Source: Sphingosinicella microcystinivorans (GTDB taxonomy: Bacteria > Pseudomonadota > Alphaproteobacteria > Sphingomonadales > Sphingomonadaceae). Taken from it: 64,000 nt of DNA. The position numbers were made by a program, and so were the translations under genes. Below, piece by piece: positions 28,852-37,894 of the stretch. Under the pieces are notes generated by a model. It was not told where the DNA came from. It did not search any database and worked only from the letters and a program-made list of their open reading frames with translations. The DNA lies in contig NZ_RBWX01000008.1 of the NCBI RefSeq assembly GCF_003634215.1, forward strand, positions 496,001-560,000, read 5' to 3'. The stretch's first letter is position 1; each line of letters starts with the position of its first letter.

Positions 28852-29514
28852 TTGTCTGGTTCGTGCAGGTTCCGTAGTTATGGGGATGCGCCACGCTTTG
28901 TCCAAGTCGTGATTGCCGCATTTCTGCTGTTCGTCGGCGCGAGTCCGTCGCTTGCCGAAACGCGGATAATCGTCGCCTACGGCGATTCGCTGATGGCGGG
29001 CTATCAGCTGAAGCCCGGCGAAGGCTTCGCGCCGCAGCTTGAAAAGGCGCTGAAGGCGAAGGGACATTCGGTGCGTGTCGTGAGCGGCGCGGTTTCAGGC
29101 GATACCACCGCCGCGGGCAAGGCGCGCATGGCGTGGGTGCTTGGCGGACTGAAGGCAAAGCCCGATCTCGTCATCCTCGGCCTCGGTGCCAACGACATGC
29201 TCCGCGGCCTGCCGCCCGCGCAGGCGCGCGCCAACCTCGATGCGATGATCACCGACTTCAAGAAGCGCGGCAGCAAGGTGCTCGTCGCGGGAATGCTCGC
29301 CGCGCCCAACATGGGCAAGGCCTATGCGGCGGAGTTCAACGGCATGTACCCGGCGCTCGCGAAGAAGCACGCCGTGCCGCTCTACCCGTTCTTCATGAAA
29401 GGCGTGGTCGCAAACAAGGCGCTGCTGCTCGGTGACGGGATGCACCCTAATTTGAAGGGCGTTTCCGTGATCGTGCAGGGTATCTTGCCGAGCGTCGAGG
29501 CGGCGCTCCGCTAG
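28852..29514 (+). CDS. Arylesterase, SGNH/GDSL hydrolase (TesA-like)
   Basis: The protein has up to 220 residues. The SGNH blocks are VAYGDSLMAGYQ (Ser), GAVSGDTT (Gly), LGLGANDMLRG (Asn) and DGMHPN (Asp-His). A signal peptide (VIAAFLLFVGASPSLA) points to the periplasm. The first in-frame start is a TTG at 28852, only 11 bases from the divergent ATPase start. A GTG at 28909 would give a tighter signal peptide and leave room for promoters. Substrate choice among esters and thioesters is open. Confidence 0.9.
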   Translation: MSGSCRFRSYGDAPRFVQVVIAAFLLFVGASPSLAETRIIVAYGDSLMAGYQLKPGEGFAPQLEKALKAKGHSVRVVSGAVSGDTTAAGKARMAWVLGGLKAKPDLVILGLGANDMLRGLPPAQARANLDAMITDFKKRGSKVLVAGMLAAPNMGKAYAAEFNGMYPALAKKHAVPLYPFFMKGVVANKALLLGDGMHPNLKGVSVIVQGILPSVEAALR

Positions 29515-30044
29515 TGCACAGGCTGTTCGTCGGGATCGACCTGCCGCACATGGTGAAGGACGCGCTCGTCGCACGCATGGGCGGTGTGCTCGGCGCCCGC
29601 TGGCAGAGCGAGGACCAGCTTCACCTGACGCTGCGCTTCATCGGCACGGTCGACACGCACACAGCGAATGCCGTTGCCGAAGCGCTATCGACGATACGAG
29701 CGCGTGCGTTCGATCTTTCGACCGCCCGTCCCGGCATTTTCGAGCGCAAGGCCCGCATCGAAACGCTCTGGGTCGGCGTCGAACCGCAGGAGCCGGTGAA
29801 GGCTCTGCACAACAAGGTGGACCGCGCGCTGCAGCTTGTCGGCATCGCGCCCGACACCCGAAGCTACCTGCCGCACATCACGCTGGCGCGCTTCTCCGGC
29901 ACGGCGGGTCCACTCGATGCTTTCCTGCGCGAAGGCTTTCCGCCAATCACCTTCAAGGTGGACGCGATCAGCCTGTTCGAAAGCCGCCTCACCACGGAGG
30001 GCGCGGACTACACCGTCGTCGCGCGCTGGCCCTTGATCGCCTGA
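29514..30044 (+). CDS. thpR: RNA 2',3'-cyclic phosphodiesterase ThpR
   Basis: The 176-residue 2H phosphoesterase has both signature HxT motifs, HLTLRFIG (near residue 43) and HITLARFSG (near residue 122). MHRLFVGIDLP at the start is typical of the family. It opens 2',3'-cyclic phosphates of RNA to 2'-phosphate; older names are 2'-5' RNA ligase or LigT. The GTG start shares its G with the stop of the arylesterase. Its 3' end overlaps the convergent phosphatase gene by 37 bases. Confidence 0.95.
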   Translation: MHRLFVGIDLPHMVKDALVARMGGVLGARWQSEDQLHLTLRFIGTVDTHTANAVAEALSTIRARAFDLSTARPGIFERKARIETLWVGVEPQEPVKALHNKVDRALQLVGIAPDTRSYLPHITLARFSGTAGPLDAFLREGFPPITFKVDAISLFESRLTTEGADYTVVARWPLIA

Positions 30045-30478
30045 AGCAGACCCCGCGCACCGTCCTCAACGAGCCGGAACGTTTCGGCAAAGCCCTCGTC
30101 GCCACCATAATAGGGGTCCGGCACATCGCCGCCCTCGGCATGATCGAGCAGCAACGACAATGCCGCACGCGCGCCGCCCGGCTGCATGGCGAGCAGGTCT
30201 GCCAGGTTCTTCGCGTCCATCGCCACGATATGATCGAAGCGGTGGAAGTCCTCTTCCGTCACCTGCCGCGCGCGCAGCATCGAGATGTCGAGGCCTTGGC
30301 GCAGCGCCTCGGCCTGCGCACGCGGGTCGGGGGCGTGGCCGATGTGCCAGTCGCCGGTCCCCGCGCTGTCGATCTCCACCGCCGCGCCCTCCGACTCCAC
30401 CAACCGCCGCATCGCTCCCTCCGCAAGCGGCGAGCGACAGATGTTGCCTAGGCAAACGAACAGGACCGATATCGTCAT
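30008..30478 (-). CDS. Low molecular weight protein tyrosine phosphatase
   Basis: The protein has 156 residues from the ATG at 30478; an ATG at 30490 is also possible. The phosphate loop is VCLGNICRSP (C9, R15), and the acid is in VPDPYYGG. IDSAGTGDWHIG is the conserved substrate-edge segment. It may dephosphorylate protein or arsenate-like substrates in the cytoplasm. Exopolysaccharide Wzb enzymes are related, but no capsule genes are nearby. Confidence 0.93.
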   Translation of the reverse strand: MTISVLFVCLGNICRSPLAEGAMRRLVESEGAAVEIDSAGTGDWHIGHAPDPRAQAEALRQGLDISMLRARQVTEEDFHRFDHIVAMDAKNLADLLAMQPGGARAALSLLLDHAEGGDVPDPYYGGDEGFAETFRLVEDGARGLLQAIKGQRATTV

Positions 30479-30575
30479 CGCGATTTCCATGCTTTCGATT
30501 TGAGAGCGCTGTGTTAGCCACGACGCAACCGGCTGGACAAGGGCCAGCATCTCGAAACTGGGGAGGGTCGAGAGC

Positions 30576-32153
30576 ATGAACGACGCAGCCGCAATTCTGG
30601 AAGCACGCAAGGGCGAGGTCGGCGGGCCATACGCCTGGTACGTGCTTGGCGTACTCGTGCTCGTCTATGTGCTCAACTTCATCGACCGCCAGATCATCTC
30701 GATCCTCGCGGAGGACATCAAGGCGGACCTTGGCGTCACCGATGCCGACATGGGCTTCCTCTACGGCACCGCCTTCGGCGTGTTCTATTCGCTGTTCGGC
30801 ATCCCGCTCGGGCGGCTTGCGGACATGTGGTATCGCGGACGCCTGATGACGATCGGCCTTTCGGTCTGGTCGGCAATGACGGCGCTTTCGGGCTTCGCGC
30901 AGAATTTCGGTCAGCTCGCCGCCGCGCGCATCGGCGTCGGCATCGGAGAGGCCACGGCGAGCCCCTGCGCGTTCTCGATCATCTCGGACTATTTCCCGCG
31001 TGAAAAGCGCGCCACCGCGCTCGCGATCTATTCGAGCGGGCTCTATCTCGGTGGCGGCCTGTCGCTGTTCATCGGCGGTGTCATCGTGAAGAGCTGGAAC
31101 AGCGCTTTCCCTGATGGCGGCCCTCTCGGCCTCGCGGGCTGGCAGGCGGCGTTCCTTGCCGTCGGCCTGCCGGGGCTGATGCTCGCTCTGTGGGTGCTTT
31201 CCCTGCGCGAGCCGCTGCGCGGCATGTCCGAAGGAATCCTGAGCGTGCCCGAACCCTCGCCATGGCCGAAGTTCTTTACCGAACTCTCAAGCGTCATTCC
31301 GCCCTTCACGCTGATTCAGGCGGCGCGCATCGGGGGACGAGCGTTCGCAATCAACCTCGCGGGGCTCATCGTCGTCGTGCTCGGCGCGGCCGGGATGATG
31401 ATGCTCACCGGAGATACGCTGCAATGGGGTGCTATCGGCATCGGCTGCTATTCGGTGTTTTCGTGGTCGCAATCGCTGAAGCGCCGGGATCCACCGACCT
31501 ATCAGCTCATCTGGGGCACACCGACCTTCCTGCTCGCCATACTCGGCTTCGGGTCGATCGCGTTCGTTACCTATGCGGTCAGCTTCTGGTCTGCACCCTA
31601 TGCGATCCGTACGTTTGGCGCCGATCCGGCCATCGTCGGCCTCATCATCGGCGGTGTCGGTGCTGCGGGCGGCTTTATCGGTGTGATCGCAGGCGGGCGC
31701 CTTGCGGACTGGGCGAAATCGCGCTGGCCGGCGGGGGATATCCTTGTTGCAACGCTCGGCGTCATTGTTCCCGCGCCGCTCATGCTCGTCGTCTACACCA
31801 CAGAGAGCCTCACGGTTTTCTATCTCGCGTTCGTGCCGATGGCGATCATCAACAGCTGCTGGGTCGGCATCGCCGCCGCCACGAGCCAGAACCTCGTGCT
31901 GCCGCGGATGCGCGGCGCCGCAACCGCGACCTATTTCCTCGGCACGACGCTCGTCGGCCTTGGCCTCGGGCCGTATTTCGCGGGCAAGATGTCGCTCGTC
32001 ACCGGAAGCCTCGGCGTGGGTATCCTCAGCTTGCTCGTCGCCGCGCCGGTAACGCTCGTCTGCCTCTGGGTTGTCTGGCGCAGGCTCCCGCAGGCAGAGG
32101 CGACGCGCCTGGAACGCGCCGTCGCGGCCGGGGAAGTCGCCGCGCGAGCCTGA
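30576..32153 (+). CDS. MFS transporter, Spinster-like
   Basis: The 525-residue protein has about 12 membrane helices. Typical segments are LNFIDRQIISILAEDIKADLG (helix 1 and the loop after it), GIPLGRLADMWYRGRLMTIGL (the MFS motif A region), and RIGVGIGEATASPCAFSII. Such genes are common in sphingomonads and take up or export small organic acids and lipids. It is followed by a GMC oxidoreductase and an epoxide hydrolase in the same direction, so it may import the substrate of that pathway. Confidence 0.92.
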   Translation: MNDAAAILEARKGEVGGPYAWYVLGVLVLVYVLNFIDRQIISILAEDIKADLGVTDADMGFLYGTAFGVFYSLFGIPLGRLADMWYRGRLMTIGLSVWSAMTALSGFAQNFGQLAAARIGVGIGEATASPCAFSIISDYFPREKRATALAIYSSGLYLGGGLSLFIGGVIVKSWNSAFPDGGPLGLAGWQAAFLAVGLPGLMLALWVLSLREPLRGMSEGILSVPEPSPWPKFFTELSSVIPPFTLIQAARIGGRAFAINLAGLIVVVLGAAGMMMLTGDTLQWGAIGIGCYSVFSWSQSLKRRDPPTYQLIWGTPTFLLAILGFGSIAFVTYAVSFWSAPYAIRTFGADPAIVGLIIGGVGAAGGFIGVIAGGRLADWAKSRWPAGDILVATLGVIVPAPLMLVVYTTESLTVFYLAFVPMAIINSCWVGIAAATSQNLVLPRMRGAATATYFLGTTLVGLGLGPYFAGKMSLVTGSLGVGILSLLVAAPVTLVCLWVVWRRLPQAEATRLERAVAAGEVAARA

Positions 32154-32229
32154 TGCTTTATCCAGAATTGCGCACGCGCCCAAACAGCGCCACTCTTGCG
32201 CCTGCTTTCAGGACTCGGGGGAGATTGGG

Positions 32230-33846
32230 ATGTCGGAATACGACTATATCGTCGTCGGTGCGGGTTCAGCAGGCTGCGTGCTTGCGAATCGCCTGTCCGC
32301 GAACCCCGCCACGCGCGTGCTTCTCGTCGAAGCGGGCGGCAAGGACAGTTCCTTCCTGATCCACATGCCCGGCGGACTTTCGAAGATCATCCCGCCCGAA
32401 AACGCGCACGCGACCAACTGGTGCTTCTGGACCGAACCACAGAAGCACCTGGATGGCCGCCGCCTCTATTGGCCGCGCGGGCGCGTGCTCGGCGGCTCCT
32501 CGTCGATCAACGGCATGGTCTATATTCGCGGTCACGCGAGCGACTACGACCGCTGGGCGCAGATGGGCTGCATAGGCTGGGGCTGGGACGACATCCTGCC
32601 GTATTTCCGCCGCTCCGAAACGAGCGAGCGCGGCGCCGACGATTATCACGGCGGCGATGGCCCGCTTCATACCGGGCGCCGCAGCCTGCCCACCCCGCTC
32701 ATCGACGCCTTCATCAAAGCCGCGGCCGAAGCGGGATATCCCGTAACGGACGATTTCAACGGGCCGCAGTTCGAAGGCGCGGGCCGCTATGATTCGACGA
32801 TCAAGAACGGCGAGCGCTGGTCTGCCGCGAAGGGCTATCTGAAACCGATCCTCGATCGCCCCAATCTCGATGTCCTCACCGATGTGCTCGTCGAACGCGT
32901 CACCTTCAACGGGCGTCAGGCGACCGGCATCGCCTATCTGAAAAACGGCAAGGCCGAAACGGCCTCCGCGCGCGAGACGATCGTCTGCGGCGGCGCGGTG
33001 AACTCGCCGCAGCTGCTGATGCTCTCCGGCATCGGCCCCGCCGCGCATCTGGCGGAGCATGGTATCGCGGTTATCCACGATGCGCCGGACGTCGGCGGCA
33101 ATCTGCAGGATCATCTCGATATCCTGATGCAATGGACCTGCACGCAGCCGATCACGCTCAACAAGAACGCCGGCTTCCACAACAAGCTGCTCGCGCTCGG
33201 CAATTGGGTGCTGCGCCGCGACGGTTCGGGTGCCTACATGCCGACGCCTGCCGGCGCGTTCCTCTCCACCCGGCCGGACCTCGCCGCGCCGGATATCCAG
33301 ATCCACTTCATGCCTGTGCTGGGCGAGCCGCACGGGCGTGGAACGCTCGGCCATCAGCACGGCTATGCCATGCACATGTGCCAGCTTCGCCCGGAAAGCC
33401 GCGGCACGATCCGCCTCCAGTCGGCCGATCCTACGGCCCACCCGGCGATCGATCCCAATTATCTCTCAGCGCCCGGCGACCTCGAAACGCTGCTCGCTGG
33501 CATCGAGATCACACGCAATATTGGGCGTATGCCCGCGCTCGCACCGTTCCGCGGCAAGGAGGTGTGGCCCGGCGAAGGCGTTACCGCGCGCGAGGACGTC
33601 GTGACGGCGCTGAAGGCATGGGGTGAGACGATCTATCACCCGATCGGCACATGCCGCATGGGTGCGGACGAGCGCTCGGTTGTCGATACGCAGCTTGCCG
33701 TACGCGGCGTCTCCGGCCTGCGCGTTGTCGATGCTTCGGTCATGCCGACGCTCATCTCCGGCAATACCAACGCGCCGACGATCGCGATCGCCGAGAAGGC
33801 GGCCGACATGATCTTGGCAGACGCCAAGCAATCGCTGGCGGCATGA
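32230..33846 (+). CDS. GMC family oxidoreductase (choline dehydrogenase-like)
   Basis: The 538-residue FAD enzyme begins MSEYDYIVVGAGSAGCVLAN, which includes the FAD-binding GxGxxG motif, and has GGSSSINGMVYIRGH (GMC signature 1). The catalytic His/His region is in YHPIGTCRMG, and the second is near SGNTNAPTIAIAEKAADMI. It oxidises primary alcohols, often of long-chain or terpenoid type; the substrate is unknown. The ATG at 32230 has GGGGGAG before it, and its stop overlaps the next start (ATGA). Confidence 0.95.
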   Translation: MSEYDYIVVGAGSAGCVLANRLSANPATRVLLVEAGGKDSSFLIHMPGGLSKIIPPENAHATNWCFWTEPQKHLDGRRLYWPRGRVLGGSSSINGMVYIRGHASDYDRWAQMGCIGWGWDDILPYFRRSETSERGADDYHGGDGPLHTGRRSLPTPLIDAFIKAAAEAGYPVTDDFNGPQFEGAGRYDSTIKNGERWSAAKGYLKPILDRPNLDVLTDVLVERVTFNGRQATGIAYLKNGKAETASARETIVCGGAVNSPQLLMLSGIGPAAHLAEHGIAVIHDAPDVGGNLQDHLDILMQWTCTQPITLNKNAGFHNKLLALGNWVLRRDGSGAYMPTPAGAFLSTRPDLAAPDIQIHFMPVLGEPHGRGTLGHQHGYAMHMCQLRPESRGTIRLQSADPTAHPAIDPNYLSAPGDLETLLAGIEITRNIGRMPALAPFRGKEVWPGEGVTAREDVVTALKAWGETIYHPIGTCRMGADERSVVDTQLAVRGVSGLRVVDASVMPTLISGNTNAPTIAIAEKAADMILADAKQSLAA

Positions 33847-34967
33847 TCGCACCGTTTGAAATCCCTGTGGAGCCTGAAGAGGCGGAATGGGTCCGGCGCC
33901 GCGTCGAGGCTTTCCGCTTCTTCGAGGAACCCGAGGACGCCGGTTGGCGCTACGGCGCGAATCGCGCCTATCTCGAACGACTGCGCGACTACTGGCTCAC
34001 GGTGTTCGACTGGCCGGACGCGGTTGCGCGTCTCAACCGTCATCCACACGTTCGCGCCGAGGTGCTGCCCGGCTTCCGCCTGCACTGCATCCACAAGCGC
34101 TCGTCGCGTCCCGATGCGAAACCGCTGCTTATTGCGCATGGCTGGCCGGGGTCGATCCTCGAATTCGATGCGATCATCGAGCGGCTCGCGGAACCCGAGG
34201 ACGGTTCACCGGCCTTTCACGTCGTCGCCCCCTCGCTTCCCGGCTATGCGTGGTCGGACAAGCCGAAATCGCCGATCGGGCCGCGCGGTGTCGCGAAGCT
34301 CTACGATAGCCTGATGGGCCGCCTGGGCTACGACAGTTATATCTACCAAGGGGGAGACTGGGGCAGCGTCATCGGCGGCTGGATCGGGCTCGATTCCGCG
34401 CGCGTCACGGCGGTTCACCTGAACGGCTTCGGTCTCCGCCCGGCAGACATGCAGCCGACTACGGAGGAAGAAGCGCTCTGGCTGAAATGGGCGTTGCAGA
34501 TTCGCGCGACCGAAACCGCCTATCTCCAGCTTCAGGGCACCAAGCCGCAGAGTCTTGCTTACGCAATGATGGATTCGCCGATGGGCATCGCCGCGTGGCT
34601 CGCCGAAAAGTTCTGCGGCTGGAGCGATGTCGGCACGCACAACCCAGCGCCGCCGTTCAGCATGGATCAGATGCTCACCAACATCATGATCTACCTTTCG
34701 ACGCGCAGCTTCCACACGGCAACGTGGATCTATCGCGGCCTGTTCGACGAGGGCGGTTTCACGATTCCGGACGGTCGGCGCATCGAGGTGCCCACAGGCG
34801 TCGCCGCCTTCCCCCACGACCTGCTTGCCTTCCCGCCGCGCGCGATGGCTGAGCGCGGCTACAACATCGTGCACTGGACGAAGATGCCGCGCGGCGGCCA
34901 TTTCGCGAGCCTTGAGGAACCCGAACTGTTCCTCGCCGATCTCAGAAAATTCGTCGCAGCGCTGTAA
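33843..34967 (+). CDS. Epoxide hydrolase (EHN-type alpha/beta hydrolase)
   Basis: The 374-residue protein has the EHN N-terminal domain (about 1-100, including [25 protein letters not shown]). A core hydrolase domain follows. HGWPGS is the oxyanion hole, GGDWGS carries the nucleophilic Asp, and PRGGHFAS the catalytic His. It opens epoxides to diols. With the upstream MFS and GMC genes (overlap of four bases) it probably forms a short degradation operon for an alkene- or terpenoid-derived compound. Confidence 0.94.
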   Translation: MIAPFEIPVEPEEAEWVRRRVEAFRFFEEPEDAGWRYGANRAYLERLRDYWLTVFDWPDAVARLNRHPHVRAEVLPGFRLHCIHKRSSRPDAKPLLIAHGWPGSILEFDAIIERLAEPEDGSPAFHVVAPSLPGYAWSDKPKSPIGPRGVAKLYDSLMGRLGYDSYIYQGGDWGSVIGGWIGLDSARVTAVHLNGFGLRPADMQPTTEEEALWLKWALQIRATETAYLQLQGTKPQSLAYAMMDSPMGIAAWLAEKFCGWSDVGTHNPAPPFSMDQMLTNIMIYLSTRSFHTATWIYRGLFDEGGFTIPDGRRIEVPTGVAAFPHDLLAFPPRAMAERGYNIVHWTKMPRGGHFASLEEPELFLADLRKFVAAL

Positions 34968-34971
34968 AAAA

Positions 34972-35040
34972 CCTCTCCCTTGATGGGAGAGGATACGAAG
35001 CCTTGCCAGCGTGCTGGCTAGGCGAAGTTGGTGAGGGTGG
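34972..35040. repeat. Palindromic intergenic repeat element
   Basis: Two hairpins are visible. CCTCTCCC and GGGAGAGG surround TTGAT, then GCCTTGCCAGC and GCTGGCTAGGC surround two bases. A GAAGTTGGTGAGGGTGG tail follows. Repeats of this shape are widespread between genes in alpha- and other proteobacteria. It invades the 3' end of the minus-strand FliN-like gene and provides its stop codon. It may also end the upstream plus-strand operon. Confidence 0.75.
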
Positions 35041-35266
35041 CCCTGCGCACGCGCTCGGAAATGGAAACACCGATGCGATCGCCGAGCAGCACGATCTCGC
35101 CACGTGCGATGAGTTCATCGTTCGCATAGATCCACACAGGATCGTCGCGGCGTGCGTCGAGATCGATCACAGCGCCCCGCCCCATCTTCAGGAGCTGGCG
35201 GATCGGCATCTGCTTGCTGCCGATGACGACCGAAATCTCGACCTTGATCCTTTCGATAACGCTCAT
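35018..35266 (-). CDS. FliM/FliN-type motor switch domain protein (orphan)
   Basis: The 82-residue protein matches the SpoA/FliN C-terminal domain, with [29 protein letters not shown] and [18 protein letters not shown], the usual FliN core. It lacks the longer N-terminal part of typical FliN. The last residues (ATLTNFA) and the TAG are encoded by the palindromic repeat at 34972-35040, so the native end was replaced. No flagellar gene is adjacent. It may be an orphan switch subunit or a diverged domain with another role. Confidence 0.85.
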   Translation of the reverse strand: MSVIERIKVEISVVIGSKQMPIRQLLKMGRGAVIDLDARRDDPVWIYANDELIARGEIVLLGDRIGVSISERVRRATLTNFA

Positions 35267-35332
35267 GACCGCCTATCTGCGTTTCGGGTTTCGGGCATGA
35301 TGCACCGGATAGGGTTAGAACGGGGTAAAGAG

Positions 35333-35947
35333 ATGCCCGAGTGGCGGGTGGAAAGCGGCCTTGCCGATTATGCCGAAACGCTGGCCACAATGGAGCAGCG
35401 CGCGGCGGACATCCGGGCGGGTGAGGCGGGCGAGCTGATCTGGCTCGTCGAACACCCGCCGGTCTACACCGCAGGCACCAGCGCGGACGCGGCGGAGTTG
35501 CTGGCACCGACACGCTTTCCAGTGTTTTCGACCGGCCGGGGCGGCCGCTACACCTACCATGGGCCGGGCCAGCGCGTCGGCTATCTGATGCTCGATCTGG
35601 AACAACGCGGCCGCGATCTCAGGGGCTTCATCTGTTCGGTCGAACGCTGGCTGATCGCGGCGCTTGCCGATTTTGGGGTCTCAGCACGCGCGGTGCCCGG
35701 CCGGGTCGGCGTGTGGACGGATACACCTGCGGGCGAAGCAAAGATCGGCGCGATCGGTGTGCGTGTGCGGCGATGGGTCAGCTTCCACGGCTTTTCGCTG
35801 AACGTCGCGCCCGAACTCGAGCACTTCTCGGGCATCGTGCCCTGCGGCCTTGCCGAATATCCCGTCACCAGCCTCTCAGGCCTCGGTATCGAAGCGTCGA
35901 TGGCCGACGTCGATGCCGCGCTGCAACGGCACTGCCCGTTCTTGTAG
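35333..35947 (+). CDS. lipB: Lipoyl(octanoyl) transferase LipB
   Basis: The 204-residue enzyme moves octanoyl groups from ACP to lipoyl domains. Evidence includes [36 protein letters not shown] (substrate loop), [23 protein letters not shown] with the acceptor lysine, and [17 protein letters not shown] with the catalytic cysteine. The start could be at 35297 (MMHRIG) or 35333 (MPEWRVES). I favour the latter, since CGGGG precedes it and the family usually starts near this point. Confidence 0.94.
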   Translation: MPEWRVESGLADYAETLATMEQRAADIRAGEAGELIWLVEHPPVYTAGTSADAAELLAPTRFPVFSTGRGGRYTYHGPGQRVGYLMLDLEQRGRDLRGFICSVERWLIAALADFGVSARAVPGRVGVWTDTPAGEAKIGAIGVRVRRWVSFHGFSLNVAPELEHFSGIVPCGLAEYPVTSLSGLGIEASMADVDAALQRHCPFL

Positions 35948-35950
35948 GTT

Positions 35951-37069
35951 TCAGGCGGCGCGGCGACGCGCGCTGTCGTCCATGCGTGCCGGGCGCGGCT
36001 TGCCGAACAGGAAGCCCTGTCCGAGCGCAACGCCCGCGCGGCGCACCGAGGCGGCCTGATCTTCGGTCTCGACATGCGTCGCGATCACCTGCGTGCCGCC
36101 GCGCGCAAGCGCCTTCAGCACGCCTGGGTCGGCTTTCTCAAGGATCGCGGCATCGAGCTTCAGGAAGCCCGGACGGCGGAATATGCCTTGCAGGCGCGGC
36201 AGGTCGCCGAGCGATGCCTTGTCGACCGAGAAAGCGAAGCCCATCGCCTCGATGCCGCGCAGGTCCGCCGCGACCTCGGTGTTTAGCGTGACGGCGGTCG
36301 CCGCATCGATTTCGAATACGATGCGCTGCGACAGGGCCTTCTGCTGCCGCGCGAAGGTGGTCAGCGCTGCACGGAAGCTGTCGCTCTGCAGCGAATCGCC
36401 CGAAAGGTTACAGAAAAGCCGTGTTTCCATATGCCGGTCGCCAATGCGGTGGCAGAGGCCGACGATGCTGGAAAGCTGCCGCGTGTCGATATCCGCCGCG
36501 CGCCCCGTAGCACGGGCGGCAGGGAGGAATTCGGCGGGCATCATCAGCGTGCCCGTGTGCGACCGTAGGCGCGAGAGTACCTCGTAGTGCTGCACGCGGC
36601 GATCGGGAATGCCGACGATCGGCTGCAGATGCAGCTCGATCTGTGCGTCTCCAATCGGGTCGCCAGCGCTGTCCGCCACGAAGTCGGGCGTCACTTTTCG
36701 CCCGCAGCGCGCGCTCACATGCGCCGCGAACTGCAGGAGGTTGTTTGCCGTCTCCAGTGAAACATCATGAGTTTCAGGCGCCGCCGCCGTCATGGACGCT
36801 GCCGGGCGCAGCATTTCAAGTGCAGCGACACGGGCGCCAAGTGCTTCGACCTCAGCCTTGTTGTAAGCTGCCGTCACGAATGCGCGCCGTGCGAAGCGAT
36901 GTGTGGAGAAAAGGACATCCGCAACCGCAAAGCAAAGCGCCGTGGCTACCGAGGCCGCCGCCGCGATAAATGTCGGCGCGTTCCAGAGCGAGGGACCGGC
37001 AATCGAAAGCGCCGCAGCGCCTGCCGCGTAGCAAACGAGCCGCAACGGCAATCCGGCATACACAGACAT
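35951..37069 (-). CDS. Membrane-bound EAL domain protein with degenerate active site
   Basis: The 372-residue protein has two N-terminal membrane helices (about 8-27 and 33-50). A helix or coiled coil around 60-90 carries NKAEVEALGARVAALEM. The EAL domain spans about 140-360. The signature is altered: YEVLSRL replaces YEALLR, DKASLGDL replaces the DDFGTGYS loop, and VIATHVETED replaces VVAEGVETE. The Asn of FCNLSGDSL and the Glu of IVFEID are kept. Loss of the loop Asp and the Glu before VET suggests it cannot cleave c-di-GMP but may bind it or a partner. It is convergent with lipB. Confidence 0.9.
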   Translation of the reverse strand: MSVYAGLPLRLVCYAAGAAALSIAGPSLWNAPTFIAAAASVATALCFAVADVLFSTHRFARRAFVTAAYNKAEVEALGARVAALEMLRPAASMTAAAPETHDVSLETANNLLQFAAHVSARCGRKVTPDFVADSAGDPIGDAQIELHLQPIVGIPDRRVQHYEVLSRLRSHTGTLMMPAEFLPAARATGRAADIDTRQLSSIVGLCHRIGDRHMETRLFCNLSGDSLQSDSFRAALTTFARQQKALSQRIVFEIDAATAVTLNTEVAADLRGIEAMGFAFSVDKASLGDLPRLQGIFRRPGFLKLDAAILEKADPGVLKALARGGTQVIATHVETEDQAASVRRAGVALGQGFLFGKPRPARMDDSARRRAA

Positions 37070-37253
37070 TCTGGCCCCCGTAGGATGTTCGTGGAGTGCA
37101 GACTGCCGTCCAGCGGTGTAAAAATGGTTAATGCGCGATCAACCATGGAACGCTTAGAACCCAACCCGCCTTGAGCCGTTGGCGGAATGCGGTTACGTTG
37201 CGGGCGAAGCGGTGAAAAAATCCGCAGCAACAAGAAAATGCCGGGGTAAAACG

Positions 37254-37541
37254 ATGGGAAGCATGTCGAAACGCACGATTTTGGGGTTCTCGATGGCAAT
37301 CGCCTTGGCGGCAACCGCCTGCGGGAAAAGCGATAATGCCGGGAAGGAAGGCGAAAAGGCCGCCGTGGAAGGCGCGGCCGACGCGTCCATGTCGGAACTC
37401 GGCGCGGATGCGTCGACGGCGGATGCCATGTCTGTCGACGTGGCGGCGGGCGGCGTCGAGCCGATGACCGATCCGGCGCTGGTGGACGTCGCACCGATCC
37501 CGGATGCCCCTGCGTCCGAACAGGCTCCCGCGCAGCAGTGA
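37254..37541 (+). CDS. Small alanine-rich lipoprotein, function unknown
   Basis: A 95-residue product starting MGSMSKRTILGFSMAIALA has a lipobox-like ATACG, followed by a low-complexity acidic, alanine-rich region with repeated AD and GA pairs. It is probably anchored to a membrane. No family is recognised. It is read in the same direction as the SCP2 gene 40 bases downstream. Confidence 0.65.
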   Translation: MGSMSKRTILGFSMAIALAATACGKSDNAGKEGEKAAVEGAADASMSELGADASTADAMSVDVAAGGVEPMTDPALVDVAPIPDAPASEQAPAQQ

Positions 37542-37581
37542 CTTGACGGCCTTCGCGGCCAATTCTTGTGGGAGGATTTGC

Positions 37582-37881
37582 ATGAGCCTTGCCGAAATCA
37601 CCGAAACAATGCGCGGCCGCGTCGGCGCGGATGCAGGTCTCGGGAAAAGCGTGAAGTTCGATTTTGGCGACGAGGGCGTGGTACGCATCGACGACAAGTC
37701 CTCGCCTGCGGTCGTGGACAATCAGGACCTTCCGGTCGATTGCACCGTGAAGGTGTCGATGTCTGACTTTCTCGACATCGCGGAGGGTAAGACGAATCCG
37801 CAAATGGCGTTCATGATGGGCAAGCTCAAGGTGGAAGGCGACATGTCGGTCGCCCTGCAGCTGGGCAAGGTGCTTGGCTGA
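37582..37881 (+). CDS. SCP2 sterol-binding domain protein
   Basis: The 99-residue protein (MSLAEITETMRGRVGADAGL) shows the SCP2 single-domain pattern, with KFDFGDEGVVRIDDKS and DCTVKVSMSDFLDIAEGKTNPQMAFMMGKLKVEGDM. The domain binds hydrophobic ligands such as acyl-CoA or sterols. GGGAGG sits ahead of the ATG. It fits with the lipid-oxidising genes in the window but is not operonic with them. Confidence 0.9.
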   Translation: MSLAEITETMRGRVGADAGLGKSVKFDFGDEGVVRIDDKSSPAVVDNQDLPVDCTVKVSMSDFLDIAEGKTNPQMAFMMGKLKVEGDMSVALQLGKVLG

Positions 37882-37894
37882 TCCCGTGTCTGCC

